A DNA stretch of 43,144 nucleotides. Origin: Candidatus Zhuqueibacterota bacterium. Its GTDB lineage: Bacteria; Zhuqueibacterota; Zhuqueibacteria; Zhuqueibacterales; Zhuqueibacteraceae. A program made the translations under genes and the position numbers. Location of the stretch: NCBI GenBank assembly GCA_022616415.1, contig JAKEEU010000184.1:1-43144 (forward strand). The letters run 5' to 3'. Positions 24,501-32,718 of the stretch are shown here, piece after piece (position 1 is the stretch's first letter; every line of letters begins with the position of its first letter). Below the pieces are notes generated by a model, which was given only the letters and a program-made list of their open reading frames with translations, was not told the origin of the DNA and did no database searches.

Positions 24501-27500
24501 GAAAACCACGTCCAGGGTCTGCAAGCGGTTTCCACTGGTTGGGGCGATGCTCGTCAAAGTCGGGACCTGATCGCCGATCGTGAAGGCATTCGGCAACGTT
24601 GTAGTTCCGCCGCCGGGAGCAGCATTAGTAATCGAAACATTACGTGCCCCAATGGTGGCATTAGCGCCAATGTTGATACTCACAGTGATTTGCGTCGTCC
24701 CGCCATTGGCGGGATTGACCGTGGTTGAATTAACCGTAACATCATTGCCGAAGCTCACCGAGCTGACGCCACTGATAAAGTTCGTTCCCACCAATACCAC
24801 CTCCAGCGTTTGGCCGCGATTACCGCCGTTCGGCGCGAGACTCGTCAAGGTCGGCGCGGGATTAGCGATTGTGAAAGTTTGATTGCCCGAAGTGCCTCCG
24901 CCGGGACCACTGTTGGTGACCGAGAAGTTTTTCGCGCCAGTGGCAACCACAGCCGTGATAGTGAGGTTGGCGATCAAACTGGTGGAATTAGTCACCGTGA
25001 TCGAGTTGACCGTAATGCCGGCGTCAACATTTACGGAAGTGACACCACTAATAAAATTTGCTCCGGTGAATATCACGTCCAGTATCTGCAAGCGGGTCCC
25101 ATTTGTTGGGGCGATGCTCGTCAAGGCCGGAACGGAATTGTTGACGGTGAAGGTTTGATTGTCCGAAGTGCCTCCGCCGGGACCACTGTTGGTGACCGAG
25201 AAGTTTTTCGCGCCGGTGGTAGCCACCGCCGTGATAGTAATGTTGGCGATCAAACTCGTAGAGTTAGTCACTGTGGTCGAGTTGACCATAATGCCGGGAC
25301 CAACATTTATGGAAGTGACGCCACTAATGAAATTCGTTCCCGTGAAAATCACCTCGAGTGTCTGCAAGCGGTTTCCATTTGTTGGTGTGATGCTCGCCAA
25401 GGTCGGAGCAGGATTGTTGACTGTGAAGGTTTGCTTGCCCGAATCGCCTCCGCCAGGACCACTGTTAGTGACCGAGAAGTTTCTCGCGCCGACGGTAGCC
25501 GTAGCCGTGATGGTGAGGTTAGCAATTAAACTGGTAGAATTAGTCACCGTGGTCGAGTTGACTATAATGCCGGGACCAACATTTACGGAAGTAACGCCAC
25601 TGATAAAATTCGTTCCCGTAAAAACCACGTCCAGTGTCTGCAAGCGGTTTCCACTGGTTGGGGCGATGCTCGTCAAAGTCGGGACCTGATCGCCGATCGT
25701 GAAGCCATTTGTCAATGTTGCCGTTCCGCCGCCGGGAGAGGCGTTGATAACCGAAACATTCCGCGCACCAGTTGCGGCATTGGAACCAATGTTGATACTC
25801 ACAGTGATTTGTGTCGTCCCGCCATTGGCGGGATTGACCGTGGTTGAATTAACCGTAACATCATTGCCAAAGCTCACCGAGCTGACGCCACTGATAAAGT
25901 TCGTTCCCACCAACATCACCTCCAGCGTTTGGCCGCGATTACCGCCGTTCGGCGTGAGATTTGTTAAGGTCGGCGCGGGATTATTGATTGTGAAGGTTTG
26001 ATTGTCCGAAGTGCCTCCACCGGGACCGCTGTTAGTGATTGAGAAGGTTGTCGCGCCAGTGGCCGCCGCCGCCGTGATGGTGAGGTTGGCGATCAAACTG
26101 GTAGGATTAGTCACCGTGGTCGAGTTGACCGTAATGCCGGCGTCAACATTTACCGAAGTGACCCCACTAATAAAATTCGTTCCCGTGAATATCACGTCCA
26201 GTATCTGCAAGCGGGTTCCATTTGTTGGGGCGATGCTCGTCAAGGTTGGAGCGGGATTATTGACTGTGAAGGTTTGATTGTCCGAAGTGCCTCCGCCAGG
26301 GCCACTGTTGGTGACCGAGAAGTTTTTCGCGCCAGTGGCAGCCGCCGCCGTAATCGTGATGTTGGCGATCAAACTGGTGGAATTAGTCACCGTAGTCGAG
26401 TTGACCCTAATGCCAGGACCAACATTTACGGAAGTGACGCCACTAATGAAATTCGTTCCCGTGAAAATCACCTCGAGTGTCTGCAAGCGGGTTCCATTGG
26501 TTGGGGCGATGCTCGTCAAGTCCGGAGTGGGATTATTGACTATGAAGGTTTGACTGTCCGAAGTGCCTCCGCCAGAACCGCTGTTGGTGACCGAGAAGCT
26601 TCTCGCGCCAGCGGTAGCCGCAGCCGTGATGGTGAGGTTGGCGATCAAACTGGTGGAATTAGTCACTGTGATTGAGTTGACCATAATGTCGGGACCAACA
26701 TTTACGGAAGTGACGCTACTAATAAAATTCGTTCCCGTGAAAACCACGTCCAGTGTCTGCAAGCGATCTCCACTTGTTGGAGCGATGCGCGTCAAGGTCG
26801 GGACCTGGTCGCCGATCGTGAAGCCATTCGGCAACGTTGCCGTTCCGCCGCCAGGGGTGGCGTTGGTAACCAAGACATTCCGTGCACCAGTCGCGGCATT
26901 GGAACCAATGGTGATATTAGCGGTGAGTTGGATCGCACTGTTCACTTCTGTCGAATTGATAGTAATGTCTGAGCCAAAGCTTATGGAACTGACCCCACTG
27001 ATAAAATTCGTTCCGGAAAAGACGACATTCAGCGTTTGCCCTCTGTCGCCACTGGTCGGTGAGATGCTCGTCAAGGTCGGCGCGGGATTGCTCACCGTGA
27101 AGGTCTGATTCCCCGAGGTACCACCGCCAGGGCCGCTGTTGGTCACTGAAAAATCTCGCACACCGGTGGCGGCAGAAGCTAAGATGGTGAGATTGGCGGT
27201 CAAACTCGTCGAGCTGGTTACATTGGTCGCGTTAACCGTAATGTCCGACCCAACATTCACGGAAGTGACCCCACTGATAAAATTTGTTCCCGTAAAGACG
27301 ACATCCAGCGTCTGTAATCGGTTCCCACTATTTGGCGAGATGCTCGTCAAGGCCGGCGCGGGATTGTTCACCGTGAAGGTTTGATTCCCTGAGGTACCAC
27401 CGCCAGGACCGCTGTTGGTCACGAAAAAGTTCTGCGCGCCAGTAGCAGCATTAGAGGCAATCGTGAGGTTAGCGGTCAAACTCGTCGAGCTGGTCACATT

Positions 27501-28883
27501 GGTCGAGTTGACCGTGATATCCGGTCCAACATTCACGGTAGTGACCCCATTGATAAAGTTGGTTCCCGTAAACACGACATTCAGCGTCTGCAAGCGGTTC
27601 CCGCTGTTTGGCGAGATGCTCGTCAAGGTCGGCGCCGGATTATTGACTGTAAAGATTTTAGGGTTCGACGTTCCGCCAAGAATCCCTTCCGTCTTGACCC
27701 TGAAATCGCGTGGACCCGTGGCGGCATCAGCCCTAATGGTGAGGTTGGCCGTCAAGTCTAGCACACCCTCGGTTACGGAATTGACCGTGATCCCTTCCCC
27801 TACGATCACAGAAGGGGAATTGCCGATGATGTTCGTTCCGGTAAAAACGACATCCAACGTCTGCAATCTGTTGCCGCTCTCCGGTGAGATGCTGATCAAG
27901 ACCGGTCCTGGAGTCGTGCTTTCCTGAGCCCGGAACGCGCCGCCGTCGGCAGTTCCGGCAAAAAGAAATCCGCTTGGTGTGATGGCCAAGGCCTGAAGAT
28001 TCAAGCTCGTCAAGCCGGTATTCACCTCCGCCCAAATGTCGCCGTTATTCGTCGAACGAAAAACACCGCCGCCAAACGTGCCCGCAAAAATGATCCCGGC
28101 GGCATTGATCGCCAGCGCGTTCGTTCCCAAAGTCGTCAGGCCAATGTTGATTGGCGTCCAGGTGTTGCCATTATCCTCGGAGCGAAAGATCCCGGCATCG
28201 GTCCCGACAAAAATGGTTCCACTCTTGCTGATCGCCAGCGTGCGAATGGCGCGATCAATCAAGCCCACATGGTCCCACTTATTGCCGTTGTTGGTGGACC
28301 GAAAGACGCCATCGGCGGTCCCGGCGAATATATGTCCGCTCATATTGGTGGCCAATGTGCGGACGTCAGTATTGGTCAAGTCGGTATTCTTCGCCATCCA
28401 GTTGCCGCCATTATTCGTCGAACGATAAATTCCGTTCGACGTCCCCGCAAAAATATGTCCGGTGGTTGCGTTGATCGTAAGCGCAAGAACTTTGTGGTTA
28501 TCCAAGTTGGCGACCTCCACCCAATTGGTGCCGTTACTGGTTGAGCGGAAGACACGGCCATCAAAAGCCCCTGCCAAAATATGCCCACTGGAATTGACGG
28601 CCAGCGCAAGGATGCGACGATCACTCAAGCCGGTCATGTCCACCGTCCAACTGCTGCCATTATTCGTCGAACGAAAAACACCGCCAAACGTGCCCGCAAA
28701 AACATCTCCGCTCGTCGAATCAATGGCCAATGCCTGGACTTGAAGATTCGTCAAACCGTTATTGACCGCCGTCCAAAAACTTTGAGCGGATACCGTATGC
28801 GCGAACAGCCATGAAAGCAACATGGACAGGATGAATCTTGCCGATCCTATCCCGCGGAAGAAGCGGATCATCGTTGTTTTCAT
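21576..28883 (-). CDS. Giant T9SS-secreted propeller/IPT-repeat protein (2,435 aa)
   Basis: Signal peptide (FILSMLLSWLFAHTVSAQ), then seven propeller-like repeats (about 35-325; FAGTFGGVFRSTNNGSSW type). Seventeen IPT/TIG-like repeats follow at about 325-1895 (consensus P-x-x-G-N-R-L-Q-T-L-D-V-V-F-T-G-T-N-F-I-S-G-V). The ~540-residue C-terminus has GKAFWLIV, WNFIGNPFNF and a T9SS sorting domain ending in MTKKMVLVQ. Both ends are nearly the same as in the 1,784-aa protein, while the core is longer and of a different repeat type. It is probably an elongated surface protein whose repeats act as a stalk. The ATG at 28883 has GAGGA close upstream. It follows the TPR paralogue 3 after a 290-base gap with repeats. 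Confidence 0.88.
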   Translation of the reverse strand: MKTTMIRFFRGIGSARFILSMLLSWLFAHTVSAQSFWTAVNNGLTNLQVQALAIDSTSGDVFAGTFGGVFRSTNNGSSWTVDMTGLSDRRILALAVNSSGHILAGAFDGRVFRSTSNGTNWVEVANLDNHKVLALTINATTGHIFAGTSNGIYRSTNNGGNWMAKNTDLTNTDVRTLATNMSGHIFAGTADGVFRSTNNGNKWDHVGLIDRAIRTLAISKSGTIFVGTDAGIFRSEDNGNTWTPINIGLTTLGTNALAINAAGIIFAGTFGGGVFRSTNNGDIWAEVNTGLTSLNLQALAITPSGFLFAGTADGGAFRAQESTTPGPVLISISPESGNRLQTLDVVFTGTNIIGNSPSVIVGEGITVNSVTEGVLDLTANLTIRADAATGPRDFRVKTEGILGGTSNPKIFTVNNPAPTLTSISPNSGNRLQTLNVVFTGTNFINGVTTVNVGPDITVNSTNVTSSTSLTANLTIASNAATGAQNFFVTNSGPGGGTSGNQTFTVNNPAPALTSISPNSGNRLQTLDVVFTGTNFISGVTSVNVGSDITVNATNVTSSTSLTANLTILASAATGVRDFSVTNSGPGGGTSGNQTFTVSNPAPTLTSISPTSGDRGQTLNVVFSGTNFISGVSSISFGSDITINSTEVNSAIQLTANITIGSNAATGARNVLVTNATPGGGTATLPNGFTIGDQVPTLTRIAPTSGDRLQTLDVVFTGTNFISSVTSVNVGPDIMVNSITVTNSTSLIANLTITAAATAGARSFSVTNSGSGGGTSDSQTFIVNNPTPDLTSIAPTNGTRLQTLEVIFTGTNFISGVTSVNVGPGIRVNSTTVTNSTSLIANITITAAAATGAKNFSVTNSGPGGGTSDNQTFTVNNPAPTLTSIAPTNGTRLQILDVIFTGTNFISGVTSVNVDAGITVNSTTVTNPTSLIANLTITAAAATGATTFSITNSGPGGGTSDNQTFTINNPAPTLTNLTPNGGNRGQTLEVMLVGTNFISGVSSVSFGNDVTVNSTTVNPANGGTTQITVSINIGSNAATGARNVSVINASPGGGTATLTNGFTIGDQVPTLTSIAPTSGNRLQTLDVVFTGTNFISGVTSVNVGPGIIVNSTTVTNSTSLIANLTITATATVGARNFSVTNSGPGGGDSGKQTFTVNNPAPTLASITPTNGNRLQTLEVIFTGTNFISGVTSINVGPGIMVNSTTVTNSTSLIANITITAVATTGAKNFSVTNSGPGGGTSDNQTFTVNNSVPALTSIAPTNGTRLQILDVIFTGANFISGVTSVNVDAGITVNSITVTNSTSLIANLTITAVVATGAKNFSVTNSGPGGGTSGNQTFTIANPAPTLTSLAPNGGNRGQTLEVVLVGTNFISGVSSVSFGNDVTVNSTTVNPANGGTTQITVSINIGANATIGARNVSITNAAPGGGTTTLPNAFTIGDQVPTLTSIAPTSGNRLQTLDVVFTGTNFISGVTSVNVGPGIMINSTTVTNSTSLIANLTITATATVGAKNFSVTNSGPGGGDSGNQTFTVNNPAPTLASITPTNGNRLQILDVIFTGANFISGATSVNVDAGITVNSITVTNSTSLIASITITAAVATGAKNFSVTNSGPGGGTSDNQTFTVNNPAPALTSLVPNGGNHGQTLDVIFMGANFISGASSVDVGSGITVNSTTVTSSTSLTANLTIGFAVVPGPRNFSITNSAPGGGTSGMQTFTVSPQTVSLTNISPESGNRLDTLDVVFTGTNFISDVSSVNVGSGITVNSTTVTSSTSLKANLTITSAAAPGERKFSVTNSGPNSGTSESQAFIVNNPKPTLASINPKSGGRSQMLEVEFKGTNFFNDASSVEVGEGITVISTTVANSTTLKATLTIAADADTGARNFSVTNSGPGGGTSDSRTFIVTDNNAPVITHTPLTSQPRRVPIQVDAKIVDDSNEVDATLQYRQGGEADFNSVIMISSNNDSLFQRTIPDTEVTSRGVEYFIIAEDSDGLRTRSPVSGIFSIPIEIGNQRKQTAQPHGSAQNAYRLISVPFDLDDKSPGAVLEDDLGKYDDTKWRFSELLANQTYKEFPNTSPMAPGKAFWLIVTEAGKIIDIDNGITNRTDAKYPVALHPQWNFIGNPFNFTIPVEKLRLKSSGRSPDLYFYDGTWSEPEFVQIKEMEPFEGYAVYSDSDDTLFIDPDLSSGATPSQADHETLWSIRILAQSRQARDVNNVAAVVAAASRARDRMDHPEPPVVGEYVSVYFPHRDWATAGPSYCTDARPEFSRGEIWEFEVATNIRDKVNLTFEGVAQVPEEFEVWVMDEALQLSQNLRERNQYAVAGADHPKQLKLVVGRAEFVEERLAGGKVIPASYELSQNFPNPFNPATTIRYGLPKAERVRLIIYNLLGAEVVTLLDDEPKEAGYHAAIWDGRNRHGQPVASGIFFYRLRAGSFVMTKKMVLVQ
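23200..27907 (-). repeat. Coding tandem array of seventeen IPT/TIG repeats
   Basis: About 4.7 kb of in-frame ~277-base units within the 2,435-aa gene. Most encode a GNRLQTL(D/E)V(V/I)F, then VTSVNVGxGI and AxTGAKNFSVTNSGPGGGTS pattern. A variant unit reads GGNRGQTLEV, then VSSVSFGNDVTVNS and NGFTIGDQVPT. Boundaries are by eye. Confidence 0.85.
24562..26799 (-). repeat. Two exact-length 1,119-bp higher-order repeats (four IPT units each)
   Basis: The landmark GGGACCTG(A/G)TCGCCGATCG occurs at 24562, 25681 and 26800, a spacing of 1,119 bases both times (373 codons). Each interval holds four IPT units in the same order of subtypes. A shorter, three-unit relative continues to the left of 24562. 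This is a segmental tandem duplication on top of the basic IPT repeat. Confidence 0.8.
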
Positions 28884-28930
28884 ATTTCCTCACAACCCAG
28901 ACAAGCCCCGAAGGGCACTTTAGAATGATC

Positions 28931-28983
28931 AAAGGCAAAACGATTTTGGGCAAAACTATTAAAGCTTTTCAAGTGTTTTGCTC
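28931..28983. repeat. GGCAAAAC-family palindrome, copy 3 (3' arm truncated)
   Basis: The left arm AAAGGCAAAACGATTTTGGG plus CAAAACTATTAAAGCTTTT is intact, but the right arm stops after GTGTTTTGC and runs into CCAACGCGGATCCCGCC. It lies in the 290-base gap between TPR paralogue 3 and the 2,435-aa gene. Confidence 0.65.
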
Positions 28984-29028
28984 CAACGCGGATCCCGCCA
29001 AGGTGGGACAACCCAAAAAATAAAAGCG

Positions 29029-29053
29029 CACGCAAAGACGCAGAGACGCAAAG
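29029..29053. repeat. CACGCAAAGACGC-type dispersed repeat, copy 2
   Basis: Clean version of the motif, GCACGCAAAGACGCAGAG followed by ACGCAAAG, in the leader region of the 2,435-aa gene. It matches the inverted copy at 36921-36946 almost exactly. Confidence 0.65.
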
Positions 29054-29173
29054 TCTTCCAAAAACCAACCAATAATAAGTTTGACCTTCAGAAGGTTTTT
29101 TCTTTGCGGTACCTTTGACCCGCCTAATTTGTTAACAACCGTCTTTAGTGGTTCACAAATGTGCCCGCATAAT

Positions 29174-29761
29174 TTACGGACGAGGTGGAAGCCCTGGCGG
29201 ATCCGGCAACCGTTTTCTTGTATCCTCGCCTTTAAAAATAAGATACGCGGCAGTACCGGCCACCACTGCACCTCCACCTCCGATCCACAGCCATTTCTTG
29301 CCTCCGCCTTTCTTAGTTGCGACAGCACGATCAACAGGTTTGTCATCCGCCGGCGTGGGCGGTTGTGGCTGCTGAATTTGCCGTTCCCGCTCTTGTTTGG
29401 CCGCTTCGACAAGCTCTATCCACATTTGCAGATCCTGATCCCGGTCCGGCTCGTAGTCGGGAGCCACTTCGAGCAGCTTCTGCACACAAATCTTGGCCGG
29501 TTGTGGCTCGTTCTTTGAAACATAAACCTGTCCTAAAAGTTTATAAGCCCATGCTTGCTCGGCCGTGGTGAGGTCGCCCTTGCTCAGGCAAGATTTTACC
29601 AAATCGATGACTTGGTCAAAAAGGCCTTCACTATATGCTTGCTCGGCTTTGGACAGCTCTGTTTCATAACGACCTTGCGGCCGTGCAACGGCGACCCAGA
29701 AAATGATGCAGAGCAGCACCAGAGTCCGGCTGCGAAAGATGAGATTTGTGCGTTGAAGCAT
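29174..29761 (-). CDS. Exported TPR-like protein with C-terminal membrane anchor, paralogue 3
   Basis: 195 residues with a signal peptide (TLVLLCIIFWVAVARPQ) and the TPR-like core shared with paralogues 1 and 2. A linker KQERERQIQQPQPPTP follows, then GGGKKWLWIGGGGAVVAG with a transmembrane helix, ending LPDPPGLPPRP. AAAGGAG stands 7 bases before ATG 29761. It is the first gene of cassette 3 and follows the PEGA kinase after 234 bases in which I see no gene. The signal peptide plus C-terminal helix predicts a periplasm-facing anchored protein. Its job is unknown. Confidence 0.82.
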   Translation of the reverse strand: MLQRTNLIFRSRTLVLLCIIFWVAVARPQGRYETELSKAEQAYSEGLFDQVIDLVKSCLSKGDLTTAEQAWAYKLLGQVYVSKNEPQPAKICVQKLLEVAPDYEPDRDQDLQMWIELVEAAKQERERQIQQPQPPTPADDKPVDRAVATKKGGGKKWLWIGGGGAVVAGTAAYLIFKGEDTRKRLPDPPGLPPRP

Positions 29762-29995
29762 ATTCGACTCCTTTAGAAGATTCCGGTAAGAATGGTTGTC
29801 GAGATATATGGGTCACAGCATCAAGAGCCTGACGAGCGTTGAACCGCTTACAGCCTGAAGCAGAGCGAATGAACACACGCGCCAAGCAAAATTATTAACA
29901 ACTTGATCGGCGTTTTGCAATCGGACAGAAGCCATTTTTTTTGTCAGACTTGTTCTTGGCTCTTTGACGGAAATTGACCTACAAAAAACGGTGTA

Positions 29996-32098
29996 TCATT
30001 GTATTTTCCGCAGCGTAAATCTCATGCGCACGGGTTGCGCGGTGCTCTCTTCAAGTTGGATTTCCTGGGGGTTGCCGATGAGTTTGTAACCCTCACGCCG
30101 AACCTCGATCTCGTGTTGGCCAATTCGAACGTGAAGCTCTTGCAGCGTTTCTCCGATACGCTTTCCATCCACAAAAACCTCGGCCCGCACCCGTTGGCCG
30201 GCGGTATCAAAAGCCGTGACGATAAGTTTCACCATTCTGGTGAAATCAATGGCCAATTCATGCGGGCGATCCGCTTTTATGTCTATCGTCTTTTCCAAAA
30301 ATCCCAGTTGCGGACTTTCCATCCTGATCCGATAAGAACCAACCGGCAGGCTGGTTTCATAAGGATCAGCAGCATTGGGCCGCTTTTGCTCACCGTCAAT
30401 AAAAATGGCGCCGGAAGGCATGACGATGACTCTGAGCTTGCCCATTAACGGCAACAACGTGGCGTTGATCTCTTGGGTTTTTCCGCTTGCAATTGTGACC
30501 GAGAGGTAAGCCTCCCGATAACCTGTTTTGCTGAGTACAATGCCGTGGTCACCCGCAGTCACCTCTTGGATGGTTCGCGGCGTCGTTCCCCACGTTCGGC
30601 CATCGAAGATAATTGTGGCATCGCGAGGCGAGGAATCGATTCGGACGGCGCCAACCGCAGGCGGAGAGACGGGGGGGCGAGGCAAAGTTTGTTTTAGGGT
30701 CTCGCTTTCGACCATCAAAGTTTTGGGCGTGTCCGCTTTGAGGGCTGCCAGAGGGAAATAAAATGTGGTATCCTTGCCGGCTGTAACCGTTGCGGTGACC
30801 TCGATGGGCAGGTAATTCTGCCTTTGAATGCGCAGAGCGAGCTTGCCTGGTTTGATGGAGTAAGCCATGACCGGCGTAAGGCCAATGGAATCGCCATTCA
30901 AAAATACCGTCGCATTTGCAGGCTCGGTGAATATTGACAACCTCGCCAGCGGATGCGCGGCCGGCCGCTCAGGGGCCCTTACGGGCCGCTGCAGGACACT
31001 TTCGAGCATTTCGGGTGATCGTTGCCACACCTTGAGTGTGAGCAGGATGAGCAAAACCGCCGCGGTGATGGCGAGAAAGCCAGGCACGAGGCGTTTGAAT
31101 TTGCCCCGTCCCGACGTGTCGGGAAGCGAGGTTGCAGGTGGTCCATACTTTGCCGGTAACCTCCCGCTCTCATCGTATGCGGCTTGCCGGCTACTCAAGG
31201 GCCCTTGCGGGCTGATATCGTAACGGGAAACATCAAATGCATCATTTGTCCGGAACCTCACGGTCGTAGCGTAATTGACTTGATACTCGAACTGTGTGAT
31301 AGCGTTCAACATTTCGTCCGCACTTTGATGCCGCTGCGCCGGATCTTTGGCGAGTGCTTTCATCACGATCTCACTCAAAGGCTCAGGCACAGACGCAAGC
31401 AAGCGACGCGGTGACTGAAATGGCTGATCGAGAATCGCGTTCATAATATCAATCGGCGGTGCGCCAGGCGGGAAAGGTGTTCGTCCGGTCAGCATCTCAT
31501 AAAACATCATGCCGATGGCATAGAGGTCACTGCGTTGATCGACATTCGCCAGGTTTTTGACCTGCTCGGGCGACATATAATAGAGTGTGCCGCCCGTGCT
31601 GGAGGTTTGGGTGAGAGCTGGATGGTGTTCGTATTTGGCCAGACCGAAATCGGTGACCTTGACCGTGCCCTCACGGGCGAGGATTACATTGCTCGGCTTG
31701 ATGTCGCGATGAATGACGCCGGCGCGATGGGCATAGCCGAGGGCAGCTAAAACTTGTTTGCATACGGGCGAGAAGCGTTGATAAGGCATGGGCCCTTCGC
31801 GCTCGATTATTTTGGCCAGCGTCAAGCCCTCGACGTATTGCATAACAATGAACCAGCTCCCCTCGTGCTCCAGCAGATCATACACCTGTACAATATTAGG
31901 ATGCTCCAGCTTGGCCAGGATTTTGGCTTCTGCCAAAAAACGTCTAAAAGAAATCTCGGTCGGCGTGAATTGGCGGTGTATCATTTTCAACGCCACGTGG
32001 CGCTCGAGCACCATATCCCAGGCGCGATACACGATCCCCATGCCGCCCTCGCCCAAAACGGCGTCGATGCGAAATTTGTCGACGATTTTGTTGAGCAT
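29996..32098 (-). CDS. Membrane Ser/Thr protein kinase with C-terminal PEGA repeats
   Basis: About 700 residues. The kinase domain (1-280) has glycine loop GEGGMG (16-21), ATP lysine K38, catalytic loop HRDIKPSN (D132) and DFG (D150), so it should be active. A juxtamembrane linker and one transmembrane helix (about 338-358, FLAITAAVLLILLTLKVW) lead to a periplasmic part with PEGA-type repeats (for example LSIFTEPANATVFLNGDSIG and RIDSSPRDATIIFDGRTWG) that may bind cell-envelope components. The start is set at ATG 32098 because family members begin near M-L-N-K-I-V-D-K-F; the 22 codons upstream overlap a decayed rhaB tail. No clear ribosome binding site is seen. It heads the cassette block. 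Confidence 0.88.
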   Translation of the reverse strand: MLNKIVDKFRIDAVLGEGGMGIVYRAWDMVLERHVALKMIHRQFTPTEISFRRFLAEAKILAKLEHPNIVQVYDLLEHEGSWFIVMQYVEGLTLAKIIEREGPMPYQRFSPVCKQVLAALGYAHRAGVIHRDIKPSNVILAREGTVKVTDFGLAKYEHHPALTQTSSTGGTLYYMSPEQVKNLANVDQRSDLYAIGMMFYEMLTGRTPFPPGAPPIDIMNAILDQPFQSPRRLLASVPEPLSEIVMKALAKDPAQRHQSADEMLNAITQFEYQVNYATTVRFRTNDAFDVSRYDISPQGPLSSRQAAYDESGRLPAKYGPPATSLPDTSGRGKFKRLVPGFLAITAAVLLILLTLKVWQRSPEMLESVLQRPVRAPERPAAHPLARLSIFTEPANATVFLNGDSIGLTPVMAYSIKPGKLALRIQRQNYLPIEVTATVTAGKDTTFYFPLAALKADTPKTLMVESETLKQTLPRPPVSPPAVGAVRIDSSPRDATIIFDGRTWGTTPRTIQEVTAGDHGIVLSKTGYREAYLSVTIASGKTQEINATLLPLMGKLRVIVMPSGAIFIDGEQKRPNAADPYETSLPVGSYRIRMESPQLGFLEKTIDIKADRPHELAIDFTRMVKLIVTAFDTAGQRVRAEVFVDGKRIGETLQELHVRIGQHEIEVRREGYKLIGNPQEIQLEESTAQPVRMRFTLRKIQ

Positions 32099-32123
32099 CA
32101 CAAAATTGGGTTTGCATAGCTGT

Positions 32124-32240
32124 TTAGTACGCCATCTCACACAGCGCTGTAGCCTGCGGTTCATAACGTACTGTCAGGAACGAGCGGCGTACGACTCGCC
32201 GCCATGAAGCCAACGACGGTAAACGTATGGCTTTTATCAT
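32124..32240 (-). pseudogene. Decayed C-terminal fragment of a rhamnulokinase gene
   Basis: Bases 32156-32225 match 33471-33540, within the 3' part of the intact rhamnulokinase gene, at 56 of 70 positions without gaps (my count). Translated, it reads LPSLASWRRVVRRSFLTVRY and then EPQ, against LPSLAALRQVVRNSFPTVRY and EPQ in the intact enzyme. The likeness runs on weakly to CEMAY-stop (intact: WEEAY). No upstream part of the gene remains. It lies directly in front of the kinase start. Confidence 0.75.
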
Positions 32241-32274
32241 AATGAAAAGAAATTCATACAAAATAGCAACAAAT

Positions 32275-32682
32275 TTAAAGAAATTTTAAGAGATGAGGAA
32301 GACACGCCAATTTCCATGATTTGGCAGGGGAGGCAAATTTGAAAAAGACGCGTTGGGAGCAAAACGGTTGATCGCCGCCGGGCGGCCTGGATTTTAGCAG
32401 GGTACTGGTTTTCTTCAACCCCTGCAAGGCGGCGACGAAGTAGGCCCAGAAGCGGGTGGGATCATTATCGCCCTCGTCCAATGCAACCCAAACGACACGC
32501 CGCTCACTCTGTGGAATCCATTCGCTCAAAAGCGTGATTTTGCCAAAGCCGGCGGGCGAGGAGACCAGCGTGAGTGGGCGCGCCAATCCCTCGTTCAACC
32601 GCGCGATCAAACGTGGGCGTGGAACCAGATTGGGGCGTGCCTGCGGCGCATACAGCTTGGTGGCGAGCAGAGATATCGACAT
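32275..32682 (-). pseudogene. 5' remnant of a MalT/LuxR-type ATPase regulator
   Basis: The first ~95 residues match the start of large (~900 aa) MalT-type transcription activators: LLATKLYAPQARPNLVPRPR, LTLVSSPAGFGK, VVWVALDEGDNDPTRFWAYF. The P-loop reads GFGKITLL instead of GFGKTTLL, losing the Thr that follows the Lys. After VAALQGLK the reading frame runs into unrelated low-quality sequence and stops. The start and its AAGGAG (7 bases before ATG 32682) are preserved. It is a truncated, non-functional relic; the rest of the gene is absent from the window. Confidence 0.75.
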
Positions 32683-32718
32683 CGGCATTCTCCTTTTCTT
32701 TAGCCTTTCTCTCCCCGC

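Noticed and set aside
23200..27907. Regular ~277-bp repeats considered as CRISPR or satellite DNA
   Set aside because: The units are in frame, encode IPT/TIG domains and diverge as protein repeats do; there are no short identical repeats with unique spacers and no cas genes.
29762..29995. Gap between the kinase and TPR paralogue 3 searched for a small gene or RNA
   Set aside because: No open frame with a ribosome binding site and no convincing structured RNA was seen; it probably holds the cassette 3 promoter, but I could not place it.
32099..32164. 22-codon upstream extension of the Ser/Thr kinase
   Set aside because: The sequence is the decayed rhaB tail read in another frame, so it is unlikely to be kinase coding sequence.
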